64,000 nucleotides of DNA from Ancylomarina sp. 16SWW S1-10-2 (GCF_009669305.1 NZ_SADB01000018.1:1-64000); one strand, 5' to 3'. Counted from the stretch's first letter, positions 45,292 to 54,398 are shown. Notes: generated by a model not told the origin, from the letters alone. Numbers and translations: made by a program.

Positions 45292-45798
45292 ATGAAGCAA
45301 GAAAGTATCTCGCGTTTAGAGATTTTAGAGAACATATTGGAATTTTATAAAGTGCAGCCAGGAATATATAAGGATGGACGAATTGAGAAAGTTGAATCAT
45401 ATCTTTTGTTGATGCATGCTATATATAGTGACTATTTTGAAGATCTAGAGCTATTAAATATTAACGATATTGATTTCCTTGAGAACCTTTTTGACTGTTT
45501 TAATGGTTATTTAAATGCTGTGTCTGAGGAGATGGAGAAGATCTTTGAGGATAAATCTATTGATTTGACTTTTATTCCTATATATGGTTTTTCTATTATT
45601 CTACCCATACATTGTATTGAGATGATGAGGAATTGGAATAAAACAGAACAAGATAGTTGGCAAATTAATGATGATCTAGATAAACTTGATGAGTTAGTTG
45701 AGTCAGATCTATTTTTTGAGAATTTCTTGAGTTTAATTAAAAAGTTGATGCTAAAGATTAATACAAGAATTGTAATCGAAGTAGAGGAGCTTATTTAA
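45292..45798 (+). CDS. Hypothetical acidic helical protein
   Basis: 168 residues, rich in Glu, Asp, Leu and Ile, no membrane helix and no motif I recognise. IDFLENLFDCFNGYLNAVSEEMEKIFEDKSID and the C-terminal DDLDKLDELVESDLFFENFLSLIKKLMLK suggest an all-alpha bundle. It is divergent from the DUF6155-like gene and precedes marC in the same direction, 168 bases apart. Confidence 0.6.
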   Translation: MKQESISRLEILENILEFYKVQPGIYKDGRIEKVESYLLLMHAIYSDYFEDLELLNINDIDFLENLFDCFNGYLNAVSEEMEKIFEDKSIDLTFIPIYGFSIILPIHCIEMMRNWNKTEQDSWQINDDLDKLDELVESDLFFENFLSLIKKLMLKINTRIVIEVEELI

Positions 45799-45966
45799 GT
45801 TTGATTAGATTATAAGGTTAAGATATTAACAGCTTTTAGATAAACTGTGTTATATTCGCGCAATTTTCGGATTTAGTTTAATTTGTAACTTTAAGTGATT
45901 GCCATTTTTGTAAAATCTAAATTAAATGTTTTATCCTGATTTTCACACCACCTAAAATTATATAGT

Positions 45967-46572
45967 ATGCATTTAAGTTTTATTGAAATTGTTTCTGCTT
46001 TTATGGTCTTGTTTGCTGTAATCGATATTATTGGATCTATTCCTATTCTTGTCGATTTAAAGAAAAAAGGTGGTGAAATAAAGGCGTTAAAAGCCAGCTT
46101 GGTGGCTCTTGTGGTTTTAATTGGTTTTACTTTTTTAGGAGAGAAGCTTTTAGGCCTTTTTGGAGTTGATATTTCAAGTTTTGCCATAGCAGGTTCTTTT
46201 ATTCTGTTTATAATGGGAGTGGAAATGGCTCTTGGTATTGAGATTATAAAGTACGATGGTCCAGCTGGAGTTTCAATTGTTCCAATAGCATTTCCATTGG
46301 TTGCAGGAGCAGGTTCATTTACTTCTGTTTTAGCACTTCGTGCTGAATACGCGCTTGAAAATATAATTGTGGCTTTAGTTCTGAATTTATTTATTGTTTA
46401 TGTGGTATTGAGATCGACTTCAATTGTAGAACGATTTTTAGGCGAAGGTGGAATTCATATTTTGCGTAAAGTATTTGGAATCATATTATTGGCTATTTCT
46501 ATAAAGCTATTTATGACCAATGTTGCTATATCAATAAAGACCTTAATTCCAGTGATAAAAGATGTATTATAG
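45967..46572 (+). CDS. MarC family integral membrane protein
   Basis: 201 residues with six membrane helices. The family marks ALFAVIDIIGSIPILVDLKKKG (here LFAVIDIIGSIPILVDL, 16-33) and GPAGVSIVPIAFPLVAGAGSFTSVL (98-122) are both present. Once linked to multiple antibiotic resistance, later shown not to be needed for it in E. coli; transport substrate unknown. It lies just before the rpmB cluster. Confidence 0.92.
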   Translation: MHLSFIEIVSAFMVLFAVIDIIGSIPILVDLKKKGGEIKALKASLVALVVLIGFTFLGEKLLGLFGVDISSFAIAGSFILFIMGVEMALGIEIIKYDGPAGVSIVPIAFPLVAGAGSFTSVLALRAEYALENIIVALVLNLFIVYVVLRSTSIVERFLGEGGIHILRKVFGIILLAISIKLFMTNVAISIKTLIPVIKDVL

Positions 46573-46624
46573 AAAATAAGCTTGAAATAATTTAATTTTA
46601 AGACTTAAGAGTAGAGATTTATGC

Positions 46625-46632
46625 TAACTTTG
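46625..46632 (+). promoter_or_regulatory. -7 element upstream of the rpmB cluster
   Basis: TAACTTTG matches TAnnTTTG and would start a transcript with a leader of about 190 bases before rpmB. A second, imperfect element (TATTTTG near 46775, with TTTG 21 bases before it) lies closer to the gene. Which is used cannot be told. Confidence 0.4.
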
Positions 46633-46826
46633 CACTTTCAAATAATTTGAAGAAAAGCTGTGTGCTACTTTATTATTAGACTTTCTTGATGCTACATGTC
46701 AGTCAGAAAATAAAATTTGCGAATTCACTGTAAAAAACTTACAAATAGATTTGAATAATTCGAAAATTATTGCGTATTTTGCGCACTGTTTGAAAAGCAA
46801 TTTAAGGAAAAAAAATAATCTGGACT

Positions 46827-47069
46827 ATGTCAAGAGTTTGTCAAATTACTGGAAAGAGCGTAATGGTGGGAAATAACGTTTCTCACTCAAAAAGAAGAAC
46901 TAAAAGAAGATTTTATCCAAATCTATTCGATAAAAAGTTCTATCTTCCTGAGGAAGATCGCTGGATTGAATTAAGAATTTCTGCTGCCGGTGTACGTCTA
47001 ATTAATAAATTAGGTGTTCAAGGTGCTTTGCAAAAAGCTCAAGAAAAAGGATTTATTAAAAAATATTAA
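46827..47069 (+). CDS. rpmB: 50S ribosomal protein L28
   Basis: 80 residues, full length. [33 protein letters not shown] is the L28 signature. First gene of the order rpmB-rpmG-DUF4295-ftsY-rimO, which is conserved in Bacteroidota. Confidence 0.97.
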   Translation: MSRVCQITGKSVMVGNNVSHSKRRTKRRFYPNLFDKKFYLPEEDRWIELRISAAGVRLINKLGVQGALQKAQEKGFIKKY

Positions 47070-47081
47070 AAGGCATATAAA

Positions 47082-47264
47082 ATGGCTAAAAAAGGTAATA
47101 GAGTACAAGTTATTCTTGAGTGTACTGAGCATAAAGATAGTGGTATGCCTGGTACTTCAAGATACATTACTACTAAGAACAAAAAAAATACTCCTGATCG
47201 TATGGAGTTGAAGAAGTATAATAGAATTTTGAAGAAAGTTACTCTTCACAGAGAAATTAAATAA
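47082..47264 (+). CDS. rpmG: 50S ribosomal protein L33
   Basis: 60 residues, [20 protein letters not shown] followed by the usual [22 protein letters not shown]. The zinc CxxC pairs of C+ L33 forms are absent (only C14 remains), so this is a zinc-independent (C-) version. 12 bases after rpmB. Confidence 0.95.
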   Translation: MAKKGNRVQVILECTEHKDSGMPGTSRYITTKNKKNTPDRMELKKYNRILKKVTLHREIK

Positions 47265-47273
47265 TATTAAGTT

Positions 47274-47426
47274 ATGGCTAAGAAAGTAGTAGCATCCCTA
47301 CAAAAAGGTGAAGGTCGTGGTTACGCAAAAGTAATCAAGATGGTTAAGTCACCTAAGACAGGAGCATATTCTTTTAAAGAAGAGATCGTTCCTAACGCTA
47401 ATGTTAAAGATTTCTTTGCTAAATAG
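47274..47426 (+). CDS. DUF4295 family small basic protein
   Basis: A 50-residue protein (MAKKVVASLQKGEGRGYAKV ... ANVKDFFAK), too short for usual length cut-offs. It is basic and lies in the ribosomal cluster, 9 bases after rpmG; the family occurs in this position throughout Bacteroidota and is probably ribosome-associated, although no role is proved. Terminator follows. Confidence 0.92.
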   Translation: MAKKVVASLQKGEGRGYAKVIKMVKSPKTGAYSFKEEIVPNANVKDFFAK

Positions 47427-47448
47427 TAAAGAGTTTCTATATTGATTT

Positions 47449-47478
47449 AAAAGCTTCTCGTTATGAGAAGCTTTTTTT
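47449..47478 (+). terminator. Terminator of the rpmB-rpmG-DUF4295 cluster
   Basis: AAAAGCTTCTC pairs with GAGAAGCTTTT around GTTAT, followed by a T run. It separates the ribosomal genes from ftsY. Confidence 0.9.
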
Positions 47479-47647
47479 ATGTGCAAATTTCTGCTATTGT
47501 CTAGTGATTAAGGAATTGTTGATAGTAGGGGTTCTATTTTCAAAGGCATATATCCAATATTGTAGAATAAAATAAAATGCTCATAAATCGGCAGAAGTGT
47601 CTTTTATTTTGTGTAATTTAGTCACTTTAAACTGTATTATATATACT

Positions 47648-48598
47648 ATGGGATTATTTGGTATTTTTTCGAAGTCTAAAAAAGAAAATCTAGATAAAGG
47701 GCTTGCAAAGACTAAAGATAGCGTCATTAAAAAACTATCTAGAGCCGTAGTTGGCAAATCGAAAGTTGATGAGGATGTTTTAGATGAATTAGAAGAAATT
47801 CTAATTTCCTCTGATGTGGGGGTTGATACAACTGTTCGTATAATTGAAAGAATTGAAAAACGTGTACAAGAAGATAAGTTTCTTGGAACGTCTGAGTTGA
47901 ATCGAATTCTAAAGGAAGAGATTTCAGGCTTATTGCAAGAAAATAATAAGGGTGAATTCAATGCTTGGGAGTTGCCAAAATCAGATAATCCTTATGTTAT
48001 TATGGTTGTTGGTGTAAATGGAGTTGGTAAAACGACGACTATTGGTAAGTTAGCTTATCAATTTAAACAATCAGGGCGTAAAGTGATGTTAGGTGCTGCC
48101 GATACATTTAGAGCAGCAGCTGTTGAACAATTGCATATTTGGGCTGACAGAGTTCAAGTGCCTATTGTAGATCAAGGTATGGGGGCAGATCCAGCTTCTG
48201 TTGCTTTCGAAACGCTTACTCAAGCTAAAAAGGATGGTATTGATGTAGTTATTATTGATACTGCAGGGCGTTTGCACAATAAGATTAACTTGATGAATGA
48301 GTTGAGTAAAATTAAAAGAGTGATGGATCGCGTTATTCCTGATGCACCACATGAAATTCTTTTGGTTTTAGATGGTTCAACAGGACAAAATGCTTTTGAA
48401 CAAGCTAAACAATTTACTTTAGCTACTGAAGTTAATGCATTAGCTATTACCAAGCTTGATGGTACCGCAAAAGGTGGTGTCGTGATTGGAGTTTCTGATC
48501 AATTTAAAATTCCAGTAAAATATATTGGTATAGGTGAGTCAATGACCGATCTTCAGGTTTTTAATCGAGTTGAATTTGTAGATTCGCTTTTTAACTAG
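47648..48598 (+). CDS. ftsY: Signal recognition particle receptor FtsY
   Basis: SRP-dependent docking of ribosomes to the membrane. 316 residues from the ATG at 47648 (MGLFGIFSKSKKENL); the 17-residue upstream extension is not FtsY-like. Short N-domain with an amphipathic membrane-targeting helix, no long acidic A-domain. GTPase boxes: GVNGVGKTTT (G1, 122-131), DTFRAAA (G2), DTAGRL (G3), TKLDGTAKGG (G4/G5). Ends with its own terminator. Confidence 0.96.
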   Translation: MGLFGIFSKSKKENLDKGLAKTKDSVIKKLSRAVVGKSKVDEDVLDELEEILISSDVGVDTTVRIIERIEKRVQEDKFLGTSELNRILKEEISGLLQENNKGEFNAWELPKSDNPYVIMVVGVNGVGKTTTIGKLAYQFKQSGRKVMLGAADTFRAAAVEQLHIWADRVQVPIVDQGMGADPASVAFETLTQAKKDGIDVVIIDTAGRLHNKINLMNELSKIKRVMDRVIPDAPHEILLVLDGSTGQNAFEQAKQFTLATEVNALAITKLDGTAKGGVVIGVSDQFKIPVKYIGIGESMTDLQVFNRVEFVDSLFN

Positions 48599-48618
48599 TT
48601 GTTAATTAAAATATATAG

Positions 48619-48649
48619 AAAAGACTCTTGCTTTGGTAAGAGTCTTTTT
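48619..48649 (+). terminator. Terminator of ftsY
   Basis: AAAAGACTCTT (48619-48629) pairs with AAGAGTCTTTT (48638-48648), then T run. Confidence 0.9.
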
Positions 48650-48776
48650 GTTTTGAAGTGTTTTTTTAGTTCTTGACTTATTATAGATCACACCTATTTG
48701 TCTTAGGTTATAAAGCATTCCTCAAATAAGAGAGTTCTAAATACAATTAAAGAATGGTAAAGCCCTTTTTTTATCT

Positions 48777-48784
48777 TATTTTTG
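48777..48784 (+). promoter_or_regulatory. -7 element of the rimO promoter
   Basis: TATTTTTG, a perfect TAnnTTTG, about 70 bases before the rimO ATG; no TTG at the usual distance. It lies at the 5' end of the longest open frame and supports the later start at 48854. Confidence 0.45.
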
Positions 48785-48853
48785 TGCGCTAAAAGAGAGT
48801 TGGTGTGTTATATATACATTGATTTCTTTATTCAAATCAGATATAAAATAATT

Positions 48854-50152
48854 ATGAGTCAAAATAAAATCAATATTATTAGTTTAGGTTGTTCTAAAAA
48901 CCTTGTGGATTCCGAACTTTTGATGAAACAGTTAGATGCAAACAAATTTAAAGTGTGCTGTGACGAAGATAATAGTGATGCACGAATAATTATTATTAAT
49001 ACCTGTGGTTTTATTGGTGATGCGAAGGAAGAATCTGTAAACATGATTTTGCAATATGCTGATGCAAAGAAAAAAGGAATGATTGATATTCTTTTTGTTA
49101 TGGGCTGTTTGTCGGAGCGATATCATGATGAGTTGGCTGTTGAAATTCCTGAAGTTGATAAATTCTTTGGTAAGTTTGAATGGAAGTCTATTCTAAAAGA
49201 GCTACATAAAGAATATAAGCCTGATTTCTCTAATATGAGAATGATTACGACTCCTAAGCATTTTGCTTATTTAAAAATTTCAGAAGGTTGTAATCGTGCG
49301 TGTTCTTATTGTGCAATTCCAATTATTACTGGTAAACATATTTCTCGACCTGTTGAAGAAATTTTAGAAGAAGCTAAGGGGTTAGCAGAATCTGGTGTTA
49401 AAGAACTTTTGGTAATTGCTCAAGATTTATCTTACTACGGACAAGATTTGTATGGTAAATTGATGTTGGCTGAATTGGTTGAAAAGTTGTCTAAAATAGA
49501 AGGTATTGAGTGGATTAAATTGCACTATGCATATCCAACACAATTCCCGTATGATATTTTAAAAGTCATGCGTGAAAACCCTAAGGTTTGTCGTTATTTA
49601 GATATAGCACTTCAACACTCAAGCGATAATGTTCTTGGTTTGATGCGTCGTGGTATTAATCGTGAAAAAACCGTTGAGTTAATTAATAGAATCAGAAAAG
49701 AAGTTCCTGGTATTACTTTACGAACAACTATGCTAGTTGGTCATCCTGGTGAGACAGAAGCTGATATGGAAGACTTAAAAGCCTTTGTTAAGGAGATGAA
49801 ATTTGAGCGTTTAGGTGTTTTTCCATATTCTAATGAAGAGGATACTTACGCAGCTATTAATTATACCGATGATATTCCTCAAGAAGTAAAAGAGGCACGT
49901 AAGGATGAGATAATGGAGATTCAAATGGAAATTTCTCGTCAAGCTAATCAGAAAAGAATAGGTGCGAAAATGAAAGTAATCATCGATCGTAAGGACGAAG
50001 ATTTCTATTATGGTCGTACAGAATTTGATTCATACGAAGTTGATCCTGAGGTTCTAATTTCTAGCCAAAATTTCAATCTAAAAATTGGACAGTTTTGTAA
50101 TGTTGAAGTGACTGATGCAGAAGACTATGATTTGTTTGCAGTTGTTATTTAG
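48854..50152 (+). CDS. rimO: Ribosomal protein S12 methylthiotransferase RimO
   Basis: Radical SAM enzyme that methylthiolates the aspartate at the tip of ribosomal protein S12. 432 residues from the ATG at 48854 (MSQNKINIISLGCSKN). The N-terminal MTTase cluster uses C13, C51 and C85; the radical SAM cluster is C146-x3-C150-x2-C153 (CNRACSYC); a TRAM domain closes the protein (about 370-432). The last 85 or so codons plus the terminator exist a second time, decayed, at 51405-51783. Confidence 0.96.
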   Translation: MSQNKINIISLGCSKNLVDSELLMKQLDANKFKVCCDEDNSDARIIIINTCGFIGDAKEESVNMILQYADAKKKGMIDILFVMGCLSERYHDELAVEIPEVDKFFGKFEWKSILKELHKEYKPDFSNMRMITTPKHFAYLKISEGCNRACSYCAIPIITGKHISRPVEEILEEAKGLAESGVKELLVIAQDLSYYGQDLYGKLMLAELVEKLSKIEGIEWIKLHYAYPTQFPYDILKVMRENPKVCRYLDIALQHSSDNVLGLMRRGINREKTVELINRIRKEVPGITLRTTMLVGHPGETEADMEDLKAFVKEMKFERLGVFPYSNEEDTYAAINYTDDIPQEVKEARKDEIMEIQMEISRQANQKRIGAKMKVIIDRKDEDFYYGRTEFDSYEVDPEVLISSQNFNLKIGQFCNVEVTDAEDYDLFAVVI

Positions 50153-50208
50153 TATTTAATCAATATACTTAGGATATATCTCGATATACCTTACGGGAAT
50201 AAATATAA

Positions 50209-50251
50209 AAAGCTCCAATTTATCTTTTAATAAAGAATAGATTGGAGCTTT
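50209..50251. terminator. Two-way terminator between rimO and the TorF porin gene
   Basis: AAAGCTCCAAT pairs with ATTGGAGCTTT around a 21-base, partly self-paired loop. It serves both convergent genes. A near copy lies at 51741-51783. Confidence 0.8.
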
Positions 50252-50286
50252 GGGGTAATTTTATATTTGTGTGTTGTTCTTATAAT

Positions 50287-51039
50287 TTAGAATGAAACGC
50301 CAAATACTAAAAATAAGTTTTCATTCATTGGGTTAGTAATGATTGAAGCGGAAACTGGTATAGAAAAATTGTCGGTAAGTTTGATTTCTTTTGAGGCTGT
50401 AAGTCCTAAGTTGACAAAACCTGCTGTGTCGCCATAAAAACCAGATTCTCCTTTGCTTTCGTCTGCATCAATTGGTGTGAAACCTGTGAATAAGCTTAGG
50501 TCTATGTCTTTAACTTTAAAGTCATATCCAAGTTCAACATAAAGTGAATATTGTTGGTCGCCACTAGCATCTTGATCGGCACCCCAAAAGTTCATGGCTG
50601 TCATAATGTTAATTGGAAATTTCTCAGTAGCATTATAGGCTAGTGTTGCTTCATAAATATGCCCTGTAGATGCTTTTTTATAGTCAAAATAGCTGTTTTC
50701 AAGAGCGATACCTTCAGTAGGGAAAAAATAATCTGTTACAGTTGCAGTGAACATATCATTAGCAAATGTATACGATAAGTATAAGTCTATTTCAGATCCA
50801 TTACTCTCATCTTGTGAGTATGAACCCCAAGCTCCAGCTGTAAAATTCCCATTCGTGTAGGCTATATTGGGTTGAATTACTGGACCTGTGGAAAATTGTG
50901 TTCCTCTCCATACATACCTACTCATTAGGTCTACGTTTAAACTTATTTCTCCTTTTGTTGATTCAACTTGTGCTGATAAACTCCCTGAGAGTATTAATGT
51001 GAAGATAATAAAAGTGAAAATCTTTTTTGTCTTTTGCAT
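50287..51039 (-). CDS. TorF family putative porin
   Basis: 250 residues with a signal peptide (1-23, ending LSA). The mature part is an outer-membrane barrel: alternating strands and Tyr/Trp girdles, opening with the family mark LNVDLMSRYVWRGTQFS and ending with a barrel-type LFLVFGVSF. In Bacteroidota this family often sits beside ammonium transporter and GlnK genes, not seen here. It is flanked by the rimO 3' end on its left and a decayed rimO 3' copy on its right, and its upstream region holds a row of C/G palindromes with a nine-G run. Confidence 0.85.
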   Translation of the reverse strand: MQKTKKIFTFIIFTLILSGSLSAQVESTKGEISLNVDLMSRYVWRGTQFSTGPVIQPNIAYTNGNFTAGAWGSYSQDESNGSEIDLYLSYTFANDMFTATVTDYFFPTEGIALENSYFDYKKASTGHIYEATLAYNATEKFPINIMTAMNFWGADQDASGDQQYSLYVELGYDFKVKDIDLSLFTGFTPIDADESKGESGFYGDTAGFVNLGLTASKEIKLTDNFSIPVSASIITNPMNENLFLVFGVSF

Positions 51040-51130
51040 AATGTTAGAATTTAGGGTTAATAGTTTTTACTAATTGTTAGTCTTTGTTGAATTTAAGTGG
51101 GTGTGGTTATATTTAATAAATATGTAAACA

Positions 51131-51310
51131 TTACCCCTTGTAAAAGGGGGGGGGCGTGTTTAAATAAATGATTTTATTTAATAGTCAACCCTGTTTTAGT
51201 AGGGGTTGGTGTTGTAAAAGTATAAATATTATTTATTAATCCTATTTTATTGGGGGGTAAGTGTGGATAAAAGTTGTTTTTTTTAATATTAATGGTTGAA
51301 ATAGGGGGTA
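51131..51310. repeat. C-tract/G-tract palindromes upstream of the porin gene
   Basis: Four imperfect units about 50 bases apart: CCCC-TTGTAAAA-GGGG (run of nine G at 51146-51154), CCC-TGTTTTAGTA-GGGG near 51189, CC-TATTTTATT-GGGGGG near 51240, and a half unit TTGAAATAGGGGG near 51295. They stand out in an AT-rich spacer and lie upstream of the leftward porin gene. Possible uses are a repeated operator, or a slippage-prone switch at the nine-G run. Confidence 0.6.
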
Positions 51311-51404
51311 GAGCTTGTTTTTTATATGAATTTATAGGTTTACGATGTTGTTAAGCTATATGCATTCATAAAATTTTGTGCTTGTATATTTATTATTGTG
51401 TGTT

Positions 51405-51655
51405 AGAATAATCTATACTATTAATATTTCTCAGAAAGTAAATGAGTCGTTAAGGATGAAATAAAGAAGCTCCAAATTGAAATTTTTCCTCAAGTTATTT
51501 GGAAAAGAATAGGTAAGTAAAACGACTGAGTTATTTATAGTAAGGATGAATATTTCTATTAAGTAAGTACAAAACTTGAATCTTATGAAGTTGATTCATA
51601 AGTATTTATTTTCAGCCAAAATTTAAATATTGGACAGTTTTGTGGTGTTTAGTGA
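51405..51655 (+). pseudogene. Decayed duplicate of the rimO 3' end
   Basis: The plus strand follows rimO from about codon 335 to the end with many changes and stops. Exact blocks include GAAAAGAATAGGT (51502-51514 against 49951-49963), AGCCAAAATTT (51614-51624 against 50063-50073) and ATTGGACAGTTTTGT (51629-51643 against 50084-50098); between them TAAGGATGA and GAAGTTGAT blocks recur in order. Similarity may begin earlier, near 51325, but is too weak to fix. The offset to the real gene is about 1.55 kb. It carries no start and cannot encode a product. Confidence 0.85.
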
Positions 51656-51740
51656 TTGATCTCTAGGGGATAATTCGTTTATGGTATTTGTTTAACTTTC
51701 AAGGGTTATATTTGAGATATATCTTATTGAAATAAATATA

Positions 51741-51783
51741 AAAAGCTCCAATTAATCTCATAGAGAATATATTGGAGCTTTTT
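51741..51783. terminator. Duplicated rimO-type terminator, serving the Dabb gene
   Basis: AAAAGCTCCAAT (51741-51752) pairs with ATTGGAGCTTTT (from 51771). Together with the AT-rich bases before it, 51731-51753 is identical to 50198-50220 over 23 positions. It now terminates the leftward Dabb gene. Confidence 0.85.
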
Positions 51784-51802
51784 CTGTTGTCTATTTTGAT
51801 AA

Positions 51803-52105
51803 TTATAAGCTATAATCAATAGCTTTTCTGTCAATAACTTTTTCTTTTATAATAAGAACTGCTTTAACGTGTTCTGGGTGATTTGCATAATCAGGTAAAC
51901 TTGCCATATTTTCAATAACAACATTAACCACAAAGTCATATGACGATTTATCTTCAAGTTCGTCAAATCCTATTTCTAGAGATTTTATTGCTGGTACACG
52001 GTTTTCAAGACCTTTAAATGCTTCTTTAATTCTGTTATAGTAATCTTCTTTTTCTTGTGGCGTATCGAATTTTTCGAATTTAAATAGGGCTATATGCTTA
52101 ATCAT
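51803..52105 (-). CDS. Dabb (stress-responsive A/B barrel) protein
   Basis: 100 residues, a complete dimeric alpha-beta barrel unit: MIKHIALFKFEKFDT, then KSLEIGFDELEDKSSYDFVVNVVIENMASLPDYANHPEHVKAV, with the H-x-x-H-region NHPEHVK characteristic of the family. Small soluble protein of unknown substrate. It is divergent from the M3 peptidase gene and uses the duplicated terminator at 51741-51783. Confidence 0.92.
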   Translation of the reverse strand: MIKHIALFKFEKFDTPQEKEDYYNRIKEAFKGLENRVPAIKSLEIGFDELEDKSSYDFVVNVVIENMASLPDYANHPEHVKAVLIIKEKVIDRKAIDYSL

Positions 52106-52238
52106 GATTTTTTTTTTGTTTTAATTAGACATTACGCTAAAATAGGATGTTTTGACAAATAAAACCATTTATGAGTTAAATAAATTTAATAGATTTTATT
52201 CTAACTGAATTTCAACCTTTCTCAAATCAGATATTTCT

Positions 52239-52246
52239 TATATTTG
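52239..52246 (+). promoter_or_regulatory. -7 element of the M3 peptidase promoter
   Basis: TATATTTG matches TAnnTTTG; the leader would be about 55 bases. No TTG is found at the usual distance. Confidence 0.4.
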
Positions 52247-52306
52247 TTAGTTCTAAAAAGAAAATCTTTCTTTTTTCAAGAATTATTTAAAAAGTAAATC
52301 AGAATT

Positions 52307-54343
52307 ATGACTAAGAATATAAACCCATTATTGTGCAAGTTTAGCACAATCCATAATACAGCACCATTTAGTACAATAAAAATGGAGCATTATATGCCAG
52401 CTTTTCTAGAGGGAATTAAAAAAGCTAAAGAAGAAGTTGAGCAGATTGCTAATAATACTGAAGGTGCAAGTTTTGAGAATACAATCGAAGCTATGGAATT
52501 TATTGGTGAAGAATTGGATCAGGTATCATCTGTGTTTTTTAATTTAAATCATGCTAATACAAATGATCAAATGCAAGCCTTAGCTCGTGAGGTATCGCCT
52601 TTGTTGAGTGAGTTTTCGAATGATATTGTGATGAATGAATTTCTTTGGAAAAGGATTAAAACGGTGTACGATAGTAAGGATACTCTAGAATTGAATACAG
52701 AGCAAAGCATGATTTTAGATAAGCGTTACAAATCGTTTGTTCGTTCTGGTGCTAATTTAGAGGGAGAGAAGAAGGAGAGAATTCGTGAAATATCGAAAGA
52801 ACTTTCACAACTAACTCTTCAATTTGGTGAGAATGTATTGGCCGCAACGAATAGTTTCGAGTTACATATTACTGATGAAATTGAATTATCAGGTTTACCT
52901 GATGGTGTTTTGGAAGCTGCAGTTGCTACCGCTAAGGCAAAAGATAAAAAAGGTTGGGTATTTACACTTCAATTTCCTAGCTATGTTCCTTTTATGCAAT
53001 ATGCCGATAATCGAAAATTGCGTGAAATGATGTTTAAAGTCTACTCTTCACGTTGTTTTAACGAGGAGTTTGACAATAAGGATATTATTAAGAAGATTGT
53101 TGAATTGCGTTTAGAAAAAGTTCAATTGTTTGATTACCCAAATTATGCTCAGTTTGTTTTAGAAGAGCGTATGGCTGAAACACCATTAAAGGTTGTTGAT
53201 TTCTTGAATGAATTGTTAGAAGCTTCTATGCCGAAAGCCAAAGAAGAATTTGAAGAGTTACAGGTTTATGCAGAAAGTATTGGTGCCGATTTTAAACTTC
53301 AACGATGGGATTGGGCTTATTATGCTGAAAAGTTAAAGACAGAGAAATATCAAGTTAACGACGAGCTAACACGCCCTTATTTTGAGCTAGAAAAAGTAAA
53401 ACAAGGTATTTTTGATTTGGCGACGACGCTGTACGGAATAACTTTTAAACTGAATAATGAGATAGATAAATATCATAGTGAAGTTGATGTGTACGAAGTG
53501 TTTGACCGTAAGGGAGATTTCCTTTCTGTATTCTATGCTGATTTTCATCCTCGAGATAGTAAACAAGGTGGAGCATGGATGACTTCCTATGCAGAGCAAT
53601 TTGTACAAAAGGGTAAGGATCATCGTCCACACATATCTATTGTATGTAATTTTACTCGTCCAACAGAAACTAAGCCATCTTTACTGAGTTTTGGTGAGGT
53701 AACAACCTTCCTGCACGAGTTTGGTCATGCCTTGCATGGTATGCTTTCTAGGTGTACTTACCCTAGTTTATCTGGAACTAATGTTTATAGAGATTTTGTG
53801 GAGTTACCATCTCAGTTTATGGAGAATTACGCCTTTGAAAAAGAATGGCTCGATAAGGTAGCTGAGCATTATAAAACTGGGGAGAAAATTCCTGCCGATT
53901 TAGTTAAGAAGATAATTGATAGTGGTAATTTTCATTCAGGATATGCCTTTGTTCGTCAAATTAGTTTTGGTTTGATTGATATGGCTTGGCATTCTATTGA
54001 AAAGCCACTTGTTGAGTCTGTTTCAGAATTTGAAAGTAAGGCTATGCAAGCAACTGAGCTTTTTCCAAGATTGGAAACTTCTTGTATGAGTCCCGCCTTT
54101 TCTCATATTTTTGCAGGAGGATATGCTGCAGGTTACTATGGTTACAAATGGGCCGAGGTGTTAGATGCTGATGCTTTTGATGCTTTTAAACAAAAAGGAA
54201 TTTACAATAAGGAAATTGCTGATTCTTTTAGAGAAAATCTACTTGAAAAAGGCGGCAGTGAACATCCTATGATTTTGTATAAACGCTTTAGAGGACAAGA
54301 ACCATCTATCGCTCCTCTTTTAAAAAGAAGTGGCTTAAATTAA
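52307..54343 (+). CDS. M3 family oligopeptidase (peptidyl-dipeptidase Dcp/oligopeptidase A type)
   Basis: Cytosolic zinc peptidase degrading short peptides. 678 residues, normal for Dcp/PrlC. The HEXXH zinc motif is H470-E471-F-G-H474 (FLHEFGHALHG) with the third ligand E499 (RDFVELPSQFMENY). The C-terminal FSHIFAGGYAAGYYGYKWAEVLDADAF block belongs to the substrate cleft. No signal peptide. Whether it releases dipeptides (Dcp) or cuts internally (PrlC) cannot be told here. Confidence 0.95.
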   Translation: MTKNINPLLCKFSTIHNTAPFSTIKMEHYMPAFLEGIKKAKEEVEQIANNTEGASFENTIEAMEFIGEELDQVSSVFFNLNHANTNDQMQALAREVSPLLSEFSNDIVMNEFLWKRIKTVYDSKDTLELNTEQSMILDKRYKSFVRSGANLEGEKKERIREISKELSQLTLQFGENVLAATNSFELHITDEIELSGLPDGVLEAAVATAKAKDKKGWVFTLQFPSYVPFMQYADNRKLREMMFKVYSSRCFNEEFDNKDIIKKIVELRLEKVQLFDYPNYAQFVLEERMAETPLKVVDFLNELLEASMPKAKEEFEELQVYAESIGADFKLQRWDWAYYAEKLKTEKYQVNDELTRPYFELEKVKQGIFDLATTLYGITFKLNNEIDKYHSEVDVYEVFDRKGDFLSVFYADFHPRDSKQGGAWMTSYAEQFVQKGKDHRPHISIVCNFTRPTETKPSLLSFGEVTTFLHEFGHALHGMLSRCTYPSLSGTNVYRDFVELPSQFMENYAFEKEWLDKVAEHYKTGEKIPADLVKKIIDSGNFHSGYAFVRQISFGLIDMAWHSIEKPLVESVSEFESKAMQATELFPRLETSCMSPAFSHIFAGGYAAGYYGYKWAEVLDADAFDAFKQKGIYNKEIADSFRENLLEKGGSEHPMILYKRFRGQEPSIAPLLKRSGLN

Positions 54344-54366
54344 GCATATATAAACTAATGATTTTG

Positions 54367-54398
54367 GACCTCAGTTTTTAAGCTGAGGTCTTTTTTTT
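54367..54398 (+). terminator. Terminator of the M3 peptidase gene
   Basis: GACCTCAG pairs with CTGAGGTC around TTTTTAAG, followed by eight T. From 54399 to 54575 I see nothing further. Confidence 0.92.

Noticed and set aside
48856-50152. Minus-strand and alternate frames inside rimO, ftsY, pckA and thrA of 60-126 codons
   Set aside because: All lie within well-supported genes, with no promoter or motif of their own.
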